DNA from: Parus major
Lineage: Eukaryota > Chordata > Aves > Passeriformes > Paridae
Direction of reading: 5' to 3'
Assembly: GCF_001522545.3 (NCBI RefSeq)
Contig: NC_031771.1
Span: forward strand, 29,283,614 to 29,347,613
Length of the DNA stretch: 64,000 nt
Under the pieces are notes generated by a model that made no database searches, had not been told where the DNA came from, and was given only the letters and a program-made list of their open reading frames with translations. The translations under genes and the position numbers were made by a program. This document shows positions 37,176 through 48,492 of this stretch, one piece after another (within the stretch, counting starts at the first letter, position 1; each line of letters opens with the position of its first letter).

Positions 37176-37214
37176 CTGCTAATGACTATTGCTTTGACAA
37201 TAAGTCATTAGCAG
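37176..37214. repeat. Perfect 12-bp inverted repeat, longer with one bulge
   Basis: CTGCTAATGACT (37176-37187) and AGTCATTAGCAG (37203-37214) are exact reverse complements. Allowing one bulged A, the stem continues through TATTG / CAATA to about 16 pairs with a 6-base loop. It is short for a microRNA precursor. Confidence 0.85.
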
Positions 37215-37721
37215 TTCAAAGAGAATTCTAAAAATGACATTAAGCCAACATATGCAAGCTACTTTAGAAACTCAAAAAAGGAAAATACATACCTCAGATA
37301 AAATAGAAATTAGAAAATAACTTCTTAGGAAAATAACAAACTTACTGAAGGAACTAAATCTGTTACTGCTTAAGGGAAAGGAAGAGATTAAGGGGTCCAT
37401 GGTGTAGGAAGACTGACAAGGAGACAAGAAAAGGCAGAAGTAAAATAAAAGAAAGAAAAAAAGGAGTACAATAGTACAAAATACTTAACCTTGAAACAAT
37501 CTCTTAAGGAAACCATAAGAAATTATATAATTTGCAATATTTAATTAACATGCTTCAGTGAAAGCACTAGGAAAAGTACTGCTCCTGCCTCCCTTCCTTT
37601 GAATGCAAATAGAAGCAAACCAACCTGCTTTCCTGTCTCCAGCAGCTATTATTTTGCTCTGGTAAAATGTCCCCAGGCCTAGTAGTAATATGAGAAACTA
37701 GTAGACTGGAGAAATTAGATG

Positions 37722-37737
37722 AAAAAAAAAAAAAAAA
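37722..37737. repeat. Poly(A) run of 16
   Basis: An uninterrupted A run. No retrocopy body is visible upstream. Confidence 0.9.
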
Positions 37738-40674
37738 GAGATAGAGAATAATAAATTATAAGAAAATGTTGCTATTATACGTTACCTATTACATCCATCA
37801 GCAGTGTTTCAGGCAAGAACAAATCCTTTCAATATTTCAGACACACAAATTTCCTGTATAAAAGTTGTTGGTAATTATCAGAGACACTGAAAAGAGAGAG
37901 AATTCCTGCAGTATACTGTTGTTTTTGAGTGCCTGGAGCACAGAGGGCAAAGCACAATGAATACATGCTGATTACTTAACTACCTTTTTTCTTCCTTTTG
38001 TAAGTAAAGTCTCTACTGGCATATGGTAATGCAGCTTATTCACTGAAAATTCATAGACATGAGTCAAAGGTGATTATTCTCACAAACTCCAAAGGACAAA
38101 AAAAATACACGTGAAGCAGAACTTAGCTTCTCAAGACTTTCAAGACATAACTGCAACCAGCATACCACCAAGAAAACTAACTCAGAGCAGCAGGAACAGG
38201 TGTATTTAGAAACAACATAGAATAAATGTCAAATAGAAAACTTACGGATGTTCCCATCTCAGTTGTCATCACTAGCCATTAAAACACCTGTTTACATAAA
38301 AAAGTGATAGCAGGAAAGTATTTTTAGCTGCCTTAGGGGATTCAGCAATAAGAAACAGCAGAGCCAACACTATATGGCATGTCAAGGTTGCCTGGTGTAC
38401 CAGCTTGCACGGTGTCAAACTGCTGCCACACCTGTTTGAGAACCATGGCCATAGAAAAAGAATGTTATACTCTACTCAAAGTTTCTCCTTGGATTTTGTC
38501 TTTTATCAGTGATTTTCAATTACACTTATTGCTATTATTTCAAGTAACATCTTTGTTTTAGTTGAACTGCAACCAGTCACAGCATCAGTGAGATATGACT
38601 GCTAATTTCTGACCTCTTACAGCTCATTAGTTCTTCCTTACTCTAAATTACCTTCATTTATGAAGAAGAATATTTCAGATAATTTTATTTCTCTTAAATG
38701 TCCTTATCTCCCCAAATATTCTGGCAGTGTTGCCTGTGGTTTCAGAGATGGCTGCTCTATAATAAAATTTGGGGTGATTAGAATCCTTCATAATTTGTGA
38801 GGTTTGAGTATGCAAAAACTTTGTGACCCTCTGTTAAATGGCATCATGCCCCAGGCTACAGTAATGAAGGCAGTGAGGAAATAATAGAAGAATCTGTACA
38901 CTTCCATTGATGCTGAACATTTTCACATGATTTTTTTGTCACTTGGATTGTTCATCCATGATATTTCCCTGTAACTGTCTAATTATTCCAATACAGAGGT
39001 TCTTCTATGCTATTTTTAATTGCCTCCACTAAAATTCAATTTCCATTTTGTGATCAATTTCCATTTAGACTTAATATCTTCTTCAATAATTAAAATAACT
39101 CCATAGTTCAGGAAGTACTTATAAAGCTCCATGTACAAAAAAAAAAAGCCCTGAGAAAGACCATCACTGACAGGAGTTAAAGTACACTTATTTTAAAATT
39201 TTCACAGAACTGGGACCTTAGTTTTTTAAGACTGTTCTTTTAAAGTAAAGGATATGCTGCATATGATATGTTATGGGGTAACCCCTACTGCATTGTAACC
39301 TAGATTAAGACAAGGCATAGCAGGAGGTAAAAAAAAAGTTATCAGCCACGAAATTTTAATTTTTTCTTAAATAGTAAGCCATAAATCTCTGAAATCAATA
39401 ATGATTTCCCATGTGTCAAATGATATTGTCATATCTGCATAGAGCTAATAAGGAAGAGACTACATGACCACAAGAAAGAATTGTTTAGGACTGCATACTC
39501 TCGTAGGCAACAATATTTGAATATGCTGAATTTGGAAAATGATGAAATCCAAAATATTCTGGACTTCTGGGGGGTATTAGATACAAACTCTCTGAGATGT
39601 ATCAGACACGTTGTTGTTCAAAACTGATTTGATGAACCAGACATGAAGGCAGGGAAAAGTATTAAGTAAAGCATAATACTGCAAGATCATATCATGGTAC
39701 ATCTTGTTAGGTCAACATTTTGTACCTGAGTGCTGCCTGATGTATTTCTGCTCTTGAGGATTAATATCTAAAGGAAATTGGAGTGGTTTCTACTTGTGCC
39801 TTGAAATCACTAGTTTGCAAATCCCTTGAAAAAGAAATGCTTACAAAAAAATTAATGTAAACCACAAGTCCTTGTTTAGCTGGCCAAATGCTAAGAAAAG
39901 TAAGAATTTTATAAACAAGTAAAAAGAGCAAATCAAAATATCAGTGTAATATAATCTCTTTCTTATGCCAATTTTTTTTTAGTAACAGTTACAATAAATT
40001 GATATATTTTCAAGTCTTATGCTTCCCTTTAAATCTAAATCAATAATATTTCATTCTCTATTATTTTTCCCTAGTAAGGTTCTATGATAGCCTCAAGAGA
40101 CTCAGAAAAGAACGTTCTCTCTTTTAGGTGATACTATGTGTTAGTCCCTTTTCTTCACAAAAGTGTTTTCCTGTATGAAGTAAAGCCCTGAAGACATTTC
40201 TAACCTCATTCAATCCTTTCAATACCTTGATAACCCACCCTGTAGTATTTTATCTTTATAACAGTCATGGAAGAAAGTGCTTTGGTCTACAGCTTTTCAT
40301 GGGAACAAAATTGCACCTCAGACTTGTGGTATAAGACATGACACAGTAATGCATGAACCATGAATTATTGAAAAAGTAAAGGAATCCTGAAGCAGAATCT
40401 CTTTTCTGAAGGCAAAAGTTCAGTCCAAGTTTGCAGGCTGGATACCCTAAACATCAAAGCTAGCAAAAACATGGGATCTATAGGGAGATGGGAGCCAGGA
40501 TATCTCAGGTCACTTCCTGACAATCAAGATTTGTACTGAGTCCAGCTGAAACATGAATTTTTCACTGAGATAGCAAAACAGATAATTGCACCTCCATGTT
40601 TAACACCTTGAAATAACTTTCCCTTTCTTCCCAACACTCCAAATATGATCCAAGCTAATGGTACAATAAGTGGG

Positions 40675-40800
40675 GGAAAAAACAAATAAAAAAATACACA
40701 CCAACTCCCCCCCTCCCCAAAGTACACAAAACTCACATCCCCACCCTCACACACCCGCCACAAAAAAACAACAAATAAACAAAAAACGCACAAACGGCTT
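40675..40800. repeat. A/C-rich low-complexity tract
   Basis: The plus strand is almost entirely A and C, with C runs (CCCCCCCTCCCC) and CACACACCCGCC-like text. The stop-poor frame this creates on the minus strand (40524-40793) is compositional and not a gene. Confidence 0.75.
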
Positions 40801-40884
40801 AAAATCAGACCTGGGAGGAAAAAAGAAACAATAGCAGACCTTATCTTTTGAAATATTAAGATTAGTAGGCAATCTTAGAGTATT

Positions 40885-41002
40885 TAATATATATATATGA
40901 TATATTATATATATAATATTTACATATGTGTTATGTACAAATATATATATTACATTATATATATATTATTGTTTATATATCAACATATTATATTTTATAT
41001 AT
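40885..41002. repeat. AT-rich dinucleotide/minisatellite tract
   Basis: About 115 bases of interrupted TA/ATAT with short spacers (TTTACATATGTG, TACAAATA, CATTA). It is nearly pure A+T. Confidence 0.85.
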
Positions 41003-41003
41003 C

Positions 41004-41024
41004 TATAATCCCAGAGGGATTATA
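41004..41024. repeat. 9-bp hairpin at the AT-tract / GC-island boundary
   Basis: TATAATCCC (41004-41012) and GGGATTATA (41016-41024) are reverse complements around AGA. The hairpin marks the abrupt change from the AT tract to GC-rich sequence. Confidence 0.8.
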
Positions 41025-41039
41025 TATATGATGATGGAT

Positions 41040-41430
41040 TGATCCATCCCCTCTAGAGCTGAGGATCTGTTCCAGTCCTGTTTCCAGGCCTCACCAGGAA
41101 TGAGCTGAGCACTACCCCCTGCCCCCTCATGGGCACACACATGCAAACAGATTAACAGAGCAGGATTGGCACAGGCACCCACCTCAAACAGGAACTGCCT
41201 GAGTAATCACCCAGCCTTGGGACTCTGGGAAAAACCCTTCCCAGACCTCACCAGTGTTTGACTCCCAGGTGCTCCATCTCTCTGGGGTGCCGCTAGCAGA
41301 TCTAAAGTCTCCAGTTAAGCAGCTCCAAGACCCCTGCTGTCCCTGTTAACCAAGACTTCTCCTGCTTCCCGGATAGTCTGCCTTGAAGTTTGTTACTGGG
41401 TCATGTGCAGACTGCACATTATTGCTTCTC
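41040..41430. other. Unexplained GC-richer island
   Basis: About 390 bases rich in CC/GG words (CCATCCCCTCTAGAGCTGAG, CCCCCTGCCCCCTCATGGGC, ACCCTTCCCAGACCTCACC). It stands out from strongly AT-rich flanks. A CCTCACCAG word occurs twice (near 41089 and 41247). No long open frame, CR1 signature or LTR ends were recognised. It could be an unfamiliar repeat, an old retrocopy or a regulatory element. Confidence 0.5.
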
Positions 41431-43184
41431 TGATCGCTGCTTGCTCTTTATGTCCATTTTGAACAGCAATCAGTCAGATATCCTTTCTTTTCTCAGCCTT
41501 TCTGCAGTGAGCAGTAGAATGGGAGCAGCCTAATTTCATGGGTTTTTCTCTTACTAAATTCCTTTATATTTCACATAATGAGGTTTAAAACCAAACTCCC
41601 TCAAACTGCATGATTCATTCAGTCTTTCTATAAACTACCCATGAGGTAACAAACAGCAGCAAATAAATGAAAGAAAGAAATATATAATTCAAATATCATG
41701 TAAATAGTGTTAGGGACTTCAAAGACTAAAAATCTATCCAAGTAGAAACAAGCTAACACAAATAATTGTAATACCAAAATAATGGCTAGTTAACAAACTT
41801 AAAACCAGCAAAATTTCTTGATGTGCTTTTAATTTTAAATTTGTTAAAGTAACTAACAAAGGTTGATACAAATACTATTTCAATCCTATTACAGTGTGCA
41901 AACAAGTAATGTAAAGGGATTTTTCCTCCTTTTTATAATTTTAAACATCTTTTTTACTGACATCGTAGTTCTGACCCAGAGATTATGAACTTCAGATTTA
42001 TTATCTCAGATGGGGGTACTTGTGACTAATACAAGAAAGCAATCTGTTGTCAAGTGCTTTAATTTGCATGGAAGATACTAAAGGGGTTTATACATTTGAT
42101 CTAAACCCTAAAGTTTAGAAAAAGAATGAGAAAGAAAATTATGCTAAAGTAAAATCAAAGGTAGTCTTTTAAGCCTTTTTTCTATAACTTCTTTCTTACT
42201 TTTACCTTGAGATGAATTTTTTATATTTTCCTTCACCTAACCATAAGGATAACTGCTTTTAATACTTTTCAAGAACAAAGTGAGCAGCCTCTTTCCAAAA
42301 AAAGAAAAAAGAAAAAAGGAACTATGTTAAAAATGTCATATAAATTATAATTTCTCCTTTTTCCTTCCTAAAATTATAATTTTAAATATTTGCTATATTT
42401 TCCTGAAAGAAAAAAAAATAATACTTTTCAACATATTGTAACCACAGATTTTATTTTTATTTTAACACAACTACTTTTCTCAAATGTTTAATAGTGATTC
42501 TTCTATATCAGGCTCATAACCTCAAGTCCTTTTGGGATTTTCCAAAGTGAGCCTTGGAAATACTGAATGAGTGTCTATGCTTAATTTGAAGAGAAGACTT
42601 CAACTACTATTAAGACTGGCTTCCAGCCCTAAAATTATAGAAAATCTGGGGGCTTAGGCAATGTCTTAAAAATTGAAACTTTCTGTATTATCCCTATGAA
42701 GTACCATTATAAGATAGGACCAGATTGAAAAATGCATACCAATTCCAAACATACATGCATATGCATAATGTACTTTAACCTCAGTGTTCCTGTTGGGCTT
42801 CTATGAAATTCTAACCATGTGACTGCAAGAAAAAAAACTGATTTAGTTGTGTGCTTATAAAAAGTTACTAATTAGCTCGTGCCTTTCAAAAGAAGTATTT
42901 CTGATGTGCTTGGGCTTTGGTTACACTTCTTGTTCACAGTGAGTTATCATGAGTTCTTTTATGCTGGAATGCTCTTAAATTGAAATCTATACAGGACTGG
43001 ATTTGTAAGTAAGCAACAAGAAGTATAACAATTTGTATGGAGACTACAGCCATAAAACCAGTATGGCCTTCTCTTCTCCTACTGTCTTTCTTACTAGATC
43101 TCAGTTGCTGAGACTAGAGGTCCCACTCAGTGAATGGCAGCTCATCCATGTAAGAAGGAAAGGAAAACATAGTTTTAAAAATTT
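41431..43184. other. Gene-free AT-rich interval
   Basis: No coding or recognisable mobile sequence. Several A and T runs and AAAATTATAATTTT-like AT palindromes near 42.35-42.4 kb. Confidence 0.6.
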
Positions 43185-43208
43185 ATATCTATATATATAT
43201 ATAGATAT
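43185..43208. repeat. 24-bp perfect palindrome with (AT)n core
   Basis: The arms ATATCT and AGATAT enclose a TA core, and the whole 24 bases equal their own reverse complement. Such palindromes can extrude cruciforms and vary in length. Confidence 0.85.
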
Positions 43209-43495
43209 GGAGGAAGAGTCAGGAGTATGAAAATAACAGAAAGGTCAGAAAATTCCCAAACTTCTGCATTTTTGAAGATGTAAATATTCCTGGTCTGCAC
43301 TGTGAACTCTTTTAGTACAGTATTGACTGATACTAGTAAAACTTTCTAAGATTTTCTTTTAAGAATTCTATCAAAAGATGCATAAAGGAAAGAAATCAGG
43401 TTCTTTAATTAAGGTATATGCTTTTCTCTATAGCTACTTACCAAATGCACAAAAATTCAGAACTCTTATGCTCAAATTCCATCTCTAAATTTAGA

Positions 43496-43579
43496 TTTTT
43501 TTTTTACAATTTTTTTCTTAAATGGAACTATAGGTTCTTTTTTTTTTACAATTTTTTTCTTAAATGGAACTATAGGTTC
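43496..43579. repeat. Exact 42-bp tandem duplication
   Basis: Unit one is 43496-43537 and unit two 43538-43579. Each is ten T, then ACAATTTTTTTCTTAAATGG and ACTATAGGTTC. The copies are identical, implying a recent event. The unit is a multiple of three, so the open frames spanning it on both strands (43418-43801 plus, 43472-43795 minus) simply repeat 14 codons. Neither frame resembles a known protein. Confidence 0.95.
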
Positions 43580-44852
43580 TGCCATGCTGAACAGATCTCT
43601 CGTGAAGATACCACAGTGTGGTTTTGTGAACCCAGCATGGACAGTGCCTTCAGATGCTGTGAAATTCTGGCAGCATTTGTTGGCCTGAGTGTTCAGTACT
43701 ATTTTCACCCACGAAGCACAGTTTGCTACCTTGGCTTCAGTGCTGCTGCCTATGGAAGGTACTTTAAAGAGGATAAAAGAGAAAGGTTTACTCAAAACTA
43801 AAAAAGCCTTCCCCCCTGCACCACCATGGACCTATTTCAACTCAATTAAAAGGTATCAGGTGCACCTGCAGTAACATAGAACCATTGTTCAGTCCCTCAA
43901 AAAATCTGCTTTGAAGCTGATCCCAGCTCACACAAGAAGAGGGGTAAGGAAGAGAAGCCAGAGGGGGAAAAAGGAAATTATCCAGTATGATTAAAAACTT
44001 TGCAGAAGAGTGGTTTAAAAGTATTTCAGGGATACTTGATCAGTGTTGAGTCCTTATTTCAAAACATTAAGTATTTAAAAAATAATACTTCATTATTTTT
44101 AAAGAAAGAATAATTTTTAAATAATAATTTAAAATAATAATTTTAAATATTTTAAATAATACCCTAATTGATGATGCATATAAATATGATGCATATAAAT
44201 AGTATGAATGTAGGTGTACAAAAGTAAATACTAAATGTGGCTTTTGGCAGAATATCTTATTCAAATAAATATTTGAAGAAATCTTTAAGAAATTCCTCAA
44301 AATACGTATCTATCACCACGTATTTTTTCACATCAAAATTGTGTTGAACACTCACAATAGCCTTTATATAAATTATTAGTAGTGGTTATGGATTTTTCAT
44401 GTGGAGTGTTGTATACTGCTTTTAAAAATCAGATCTTGAGTCAATCAAATAACAGCTTGCTCACATGTAGGGACAAAAAGGACACAGAACTTGTGTTATT
44501 GCTAATGGACAAAGCTACTAATAAGGAATTCAAAAAGTTCACAAACTTTTAATGCAATGTTATCACCTATAAGATTAGATTATCATGTGTCCTTTTAATG
44601 CATTTAAAAAAAAATCTGTCCTCAACCCCTAAAAAATTAAATTGTAGAAAATACTTTTAAGACACTCATTAATAAATAAACATAAAAAAAGAAGACACAA
44701 TATTTGCACTGGTTTTCTTCAGCAGTGCATTTTATTGGCTGTGTTTTAAATGTACAAATTCAAGTCTTGGTTGCTTCTTTTTCTACCCCATAACCATTTA
44801 GAGAAGTGAATAGCTTTATGTAAAAGAGAAAAATTCCTACCAAAACTGAGTG
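43580..44852. other. Gene-free AT-rich interval before the SINE
   Basis: Includes a 70-base tract of AATAATTTTAAAT-type AT palindromes (about 44085-44160) and a 15-bp tandem pair (GATGCATATAAATAT at 44173-44202). No gene is supported. Confidence 0.6.
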
Positions 44853-44853
44853 A

Positions 44854-44970
44854 CTTAGATTATCTCAGCTGGTTAGAGTGTGGTGCTAATAATGTCAAGG
44901 CTGTGTGTTTGATCTCTGTACAAGACATTCTTGTGGGTCCCTTCCAATTTAGAGTGTTCTGTGATTCTGA
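44854..44970 (+). mobile_element. tRNA-Ile-derived SINE with CR1 tail (TguSINE1-like)
   Basis: The first 73 bases (44854-44926) follow tRNA-Ile(AAT): an A-box-like TATCTCAGCTGGTTAGAGTG, anticodon loop CTAATAA with AAT at 44888-44890, and a B-box-like GTTTGATCTCT. The acceptor arms no longer pair and the first D-stem pair is lost, so it is not a working tRNA. Bases 44927-44970 are a CR1-type 3' end (GTGGGTCCCTTCCAATTTAG, TTCTGTGATTCTG), the part read by CR1 reverse transcriptase. This head-tail structure is that of the passerine SINE family described from zebra finch. The copy is moderately diverged. Confidence 0.92.
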
Positions 44971-47825
44971 GTGTGTTCATTTCAGTGTGGTTTTGAGTCT
45001 TAGATATAAGAGCAGCATCAAACTCATCCGAAATAGTCAGAGAATAACAGGAACTCGCTAATGATTATTCCTTTTGCATTAACATGCAGGATATGAGAAC
45101 AATGACCAGACTACACAACCCTAAGCTAACTGCACCAATGACATCAGTGGGGTTTTTTCCATTTTAAAACCCAGCATTCTTGAAGACTGCAGGGCTACCT
45201 ATGCAAGGAAAAAAAACTGTCACGTAAGATACTGTTTATAGTTTCATTGTCAAGAGAGACACTACTTACACTAATTCTGTCCCTTTCTGTTGTGAGCAAT
45301 CATTTGACAGACAGATTACCTAAATATGACACGGTATTAACAATTGACTCTCCTAGTGTGACAGGATTCATGTTGCACACACCTAATTACTTTGGGCTTG
45401 TCAAAGGGAGAGACAACTGTGGACGATAGATAGTATGCTGCTAATGATGCATCTCATGTGAACAAATGGACAGGTTAAGCTACATGTGCTTGCCAAACTT
45501 CTATTCCTTCAGACAATTAATACAAGATGTTCAGGAAACAGATGGCCAGGCATCTAAAAGTCAAATCAGAATATCTTTTATGATCTGTGGGGAACAGTTA
45601 CTGGCGGCAGAATTGAAGATGATTAGCATGTTGTTGACAGTCTATTCAATCTTCCCTATTATTTATTTAAGAGAAGTAATTCTTCCCTGCAAGAGACCTG
45701 ACTTACATTTCTGTCGTACTAGTACAGTTTTGCCTGAGAGAAGACCAAGTATTTTCTGAGTTTAGACCTTTCTGAGACACAAGAAGCTACAACAATGATG
45801 TTTCCAGTCTCAGAACAGAAGTAATGTGAATCCAAGCCCTTCTCAGGACTTGGGATTGTTTTATCCTGCTATTCAGCTTAACTTTAGTGTAATGTTTACA
45901 CCATTATTCCCTTCAATTATAAGCTAGGTTAGCAAACTCAGCGGGAAGTTATCCTACTTATGGATATTATTATCTTTAGTAACTTTTAACTTTTATCTAT
46001 CTTTTCAACTTCCAGATTTTTTCTGTTCCTTTTCTCAGAAAGCCTTTCAGTTTGGTATTTTTTGGCAGTAGGGCAAACCATACTGTAGCATAGGGCAGGT
46101 GTAGCACTCTCTGAATGCTTTATTAGAACAATTAACATTTCTCATGTGATGTTTCTGTGCACCTCATAAAAACCTACCATTATCTTTGCAGACCCTCTTT
46201 TACCTTGTCACAAAAATAGTCTTCATGAGCTGCTGTTGAGCTCATGAGAAATTTGGACAGGTAAATAAAGTCTGAATTGTTTTCCTTGCTGTGTTTCAAT
46301 AGAAAACCATTCCTTTGTATGTATGAAGTACATATTTCAGAATGGTCTGATTGTTTCTGGCATACAAATTTACAAGGATTAACCTTGACATACTCTCACC
46401 TCTTTTTGATTGCCCAATATGGATTCATCAAAGAAACAGTTCCTTTATATATTCAAGCACTTGGCAAATTTGAGACAGGATGAAAAGCTCAGACCTCAAC
46501 AATTTTGTGCCCTGTTATGTTCAACTTATTGTATTTTGAGAAAGAAAGAACTTATTGTATTTTGAGAAAGCATAATCACATAGTGCAAAGAGATTCACAT
46601 AAACAGAATTCACAGTGGATGTTCCTCCTACCCTAAACTATAATTGCTTTTTTACTCATAACAAAGAGATTATGTTTTAGCTTTATTCTATATTATGATT
46701 GCATGACCACACAATTTATATGCCAATCAGTCTACTGCACCTCCTGTAAAGTGACAATTTTAATGGAGTTATTATCTATACAATAAGATTTGATTCTGAT
46801 GACTTTTGAGGACGGACAAAGTTTTGTATGCTCTTGAACAATAGACAGCTGTGAAGCAATGTCAGAAATATATCTTCTGCTTCTTTCCATTGACTCTAGG
46901 GATTTTGAAAAGTCAACATTTTTTTGCTTGTTAGTAATAGAGAAGTAGACTAGAATTAGAATTAAGCCTAGTCCTGAAACAGTTCTTACCAGGAACACTT
47001 TAGAATTTGGAAAATAGACAGAATTTCTTTCCAGGTTAAGTTTCATCTATGTATTTTCCACAAAGAAGTAACTTTTGAATAATATTAGACCACAGAGAAA
47101 ATCCCCTGACAATATAAACCTGATGAGTATTATCTATGAGAAAGTAAGCATTAAGCTCAATCAATATCATCATTCTATACAAATAACTCCATCTTCCATT
47201 TCTATTTTACTCACTCTGACCAATCACACTGATACATTCCAATCAGGTAACAGATGAGGAAAGTTATACTAAGGTGTTCACATGGGCCAATCTTGTAAAA
47301 TTCTCATTCTTTTCATACTGATTTTAATAACTGTGTCAGTTATTGTTTTAAAACAATTTAAAATATTTATGTGGAATAAAGGTAGATAGGGAAAGGTTTT
47401 GTTTCTTCTTTGATATCTTGCACTAGAGTGACACAGGGCTTAATGGAGATTTCTGAAGTTTTTTTTCTTTGTCACTTGAATATTGCTATCTTCTTGAAAG
47501 TATTGCACAAGAAAGTAATTATAAACTAGAACTACTAATGGTAGGCTAATCTTATATTTCTGAAATATTGAAACAGAAATTCAGAAAGCCTACAACCCAT
47601 AGACATTTAAAGAAAAATTTTAAAGTATTTGGACAGGTTGTAGAGAAATCTGTGGATTCAATTTGATATCTCGTAGTTATACAAAGGAGTCCTATAACAT
47701 AAACAATAGGTTCTAATCACATTGAATTTTGGCATAGATTTTTTATTTTCCTTTTCAAAGAAATGTCTTCTTTGCTTCTGTTCCCAGCTGACAGCTCTAG
47801 TAGCTTGATTACTATTTACACTATG
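44971..47825. other. Gene-free AT-rich interval
   Basis: Contains a tandem 26-bp duplication at 46523-46570. A 97-codon open frame (45466-45759, plus) lacks recognisable domains and splice context and is not called a gene. Confidence 0.6.
46523..46570. repeat. 26-bp tandem duplication, about 1.8 copies
   Basis: AACTTATTGTATTTTGAGAA followed by AGAAAG, then a second exact copy of the first 22 bases at 46549-46570. Confidence 0.9.
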
Positions 47826-47830
47826 ATTTT

Positions 47831-47870
47831 AAAAGGCTTTCTCCAACCTAAATGATTCTGTGGTTCTATC
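47831..47870 (+). mobile_element. CR1 LINE 3' tail remnant
   Basis: TTTCTCCAACCTAAATGATT followed by CTGTGGTTCTAT resembles the last 40 bases of CR1 (TTCCAACCYAAAYGATTCTG, TGATTCTAT). The upstream part is not recognisable, so this is a short relic. Confidence 0.6.
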
Positions 47871-48288
47871 AATGATGTTATTTTTTTTTTACTTTATTCT
47901 GCAACTTGATACAACTTTAACATCACAAATAACCATGTGAATTGGGCTATTGTATGACTATATGTGATGCACTGGAGACACAAGACATAAGCAACAAAAC
48001 TGACACAAAACTTGTGTGTGCTCCTTGGCTGTTTTTTTTCTTCCAGTCATTATGAATATTCTGACATTCCCTACCTCTGATCATACATTAACAGACAGCA
48101 ATTTTTACTTTTGAAACATACAAAACTGAAGACATAATTACAGCCTCAAATAAGCTTTCAAAAACAGTTGAATGATATCCAAATTAGTTGGATATGTCAC
48201 ACAAATTCATGCTCTTGAGCTCACTATGGTCTCAATCATTCAAAAAAACCTCATCAATGCCACCATTGATGTTACTGGTGATCAGGTG

Positions 48289-48349
48289 ATACTGGTGCCT
48301 AAGTATCACCAGTGGCACCAGTATAAATAAGGAATAAGATTCCTTATTT
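48289..48349. repeat. Two adjacent perfect hairpins
   Basis: Hairpin one pairs ATACTGGTGCC (48289-48299) with GGCACCAGTAT (48314-48324). Hairpin two pairs AAATAAGGAAT (48325-48335) with ATTCCTTATTT (48339-48349). They touch without a gap. A GTTACTGGTGATCAGGTGAT segment just upstream shares the ACTGGTG word, hinting at local duplication and inversion. Confidence 0.85.
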
Positions 48350-48450
48350 CACATTTTGCTGAAGTGAACATATCTTGACTGTTTTCCACTATCATTTCCC
48401 TCCTTATTTCTCATCCCTACTCCTTCCATGTTTGGTGAGGTATGTGACAC

Positions 48451-48492
48451 ATACGCCTAGATAGATACCTACAGATACCTGTAGATACCTAC
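48451..48492. repeat. Short GATACCTACA tandem array
   Basis: Three imperfect 14-base units built on GATACCTACA/GATACCTGTA. They end just before a CR1-tail-like CTTCTATGATTCTATA at 48499-48514, so a tiny CR1 tail relic could adjoin it. Confidence 0.5.

Larger units (their letters stand above)
36451..40674. other. Gene-free AT-rich interval
   Basis: Unique sequence with a 16-A run at 37722-37737 and a long bulged hairpin at 37176-37214. No coding region or recognisable repeat family was found. Confidence 0.6.

Noticed and set aside
43418..43801. 127-codon open frame on the plus strand
   Set aside because: It crosses poly(T) and a 42-bp tandem duplication, has an opposing open frame of similar length and resembles nothing known.
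44854..44926. Functional tRNA-Ile gene
   Set aside because: The acceptor stem no longer pairs, the D-stem is damaged, and a CR1-type tail follows, so it is a SINE head.
45466..45759. 97-codon open frame on the plus strand
   Set aside because: There is no recognisable family and no splice context; the length is possible by chance.
46060..46200. Very old CR1 fragment
   Set aside because: Only loose similarity to the CR1 distal 3' region could be traced; not enough to call.
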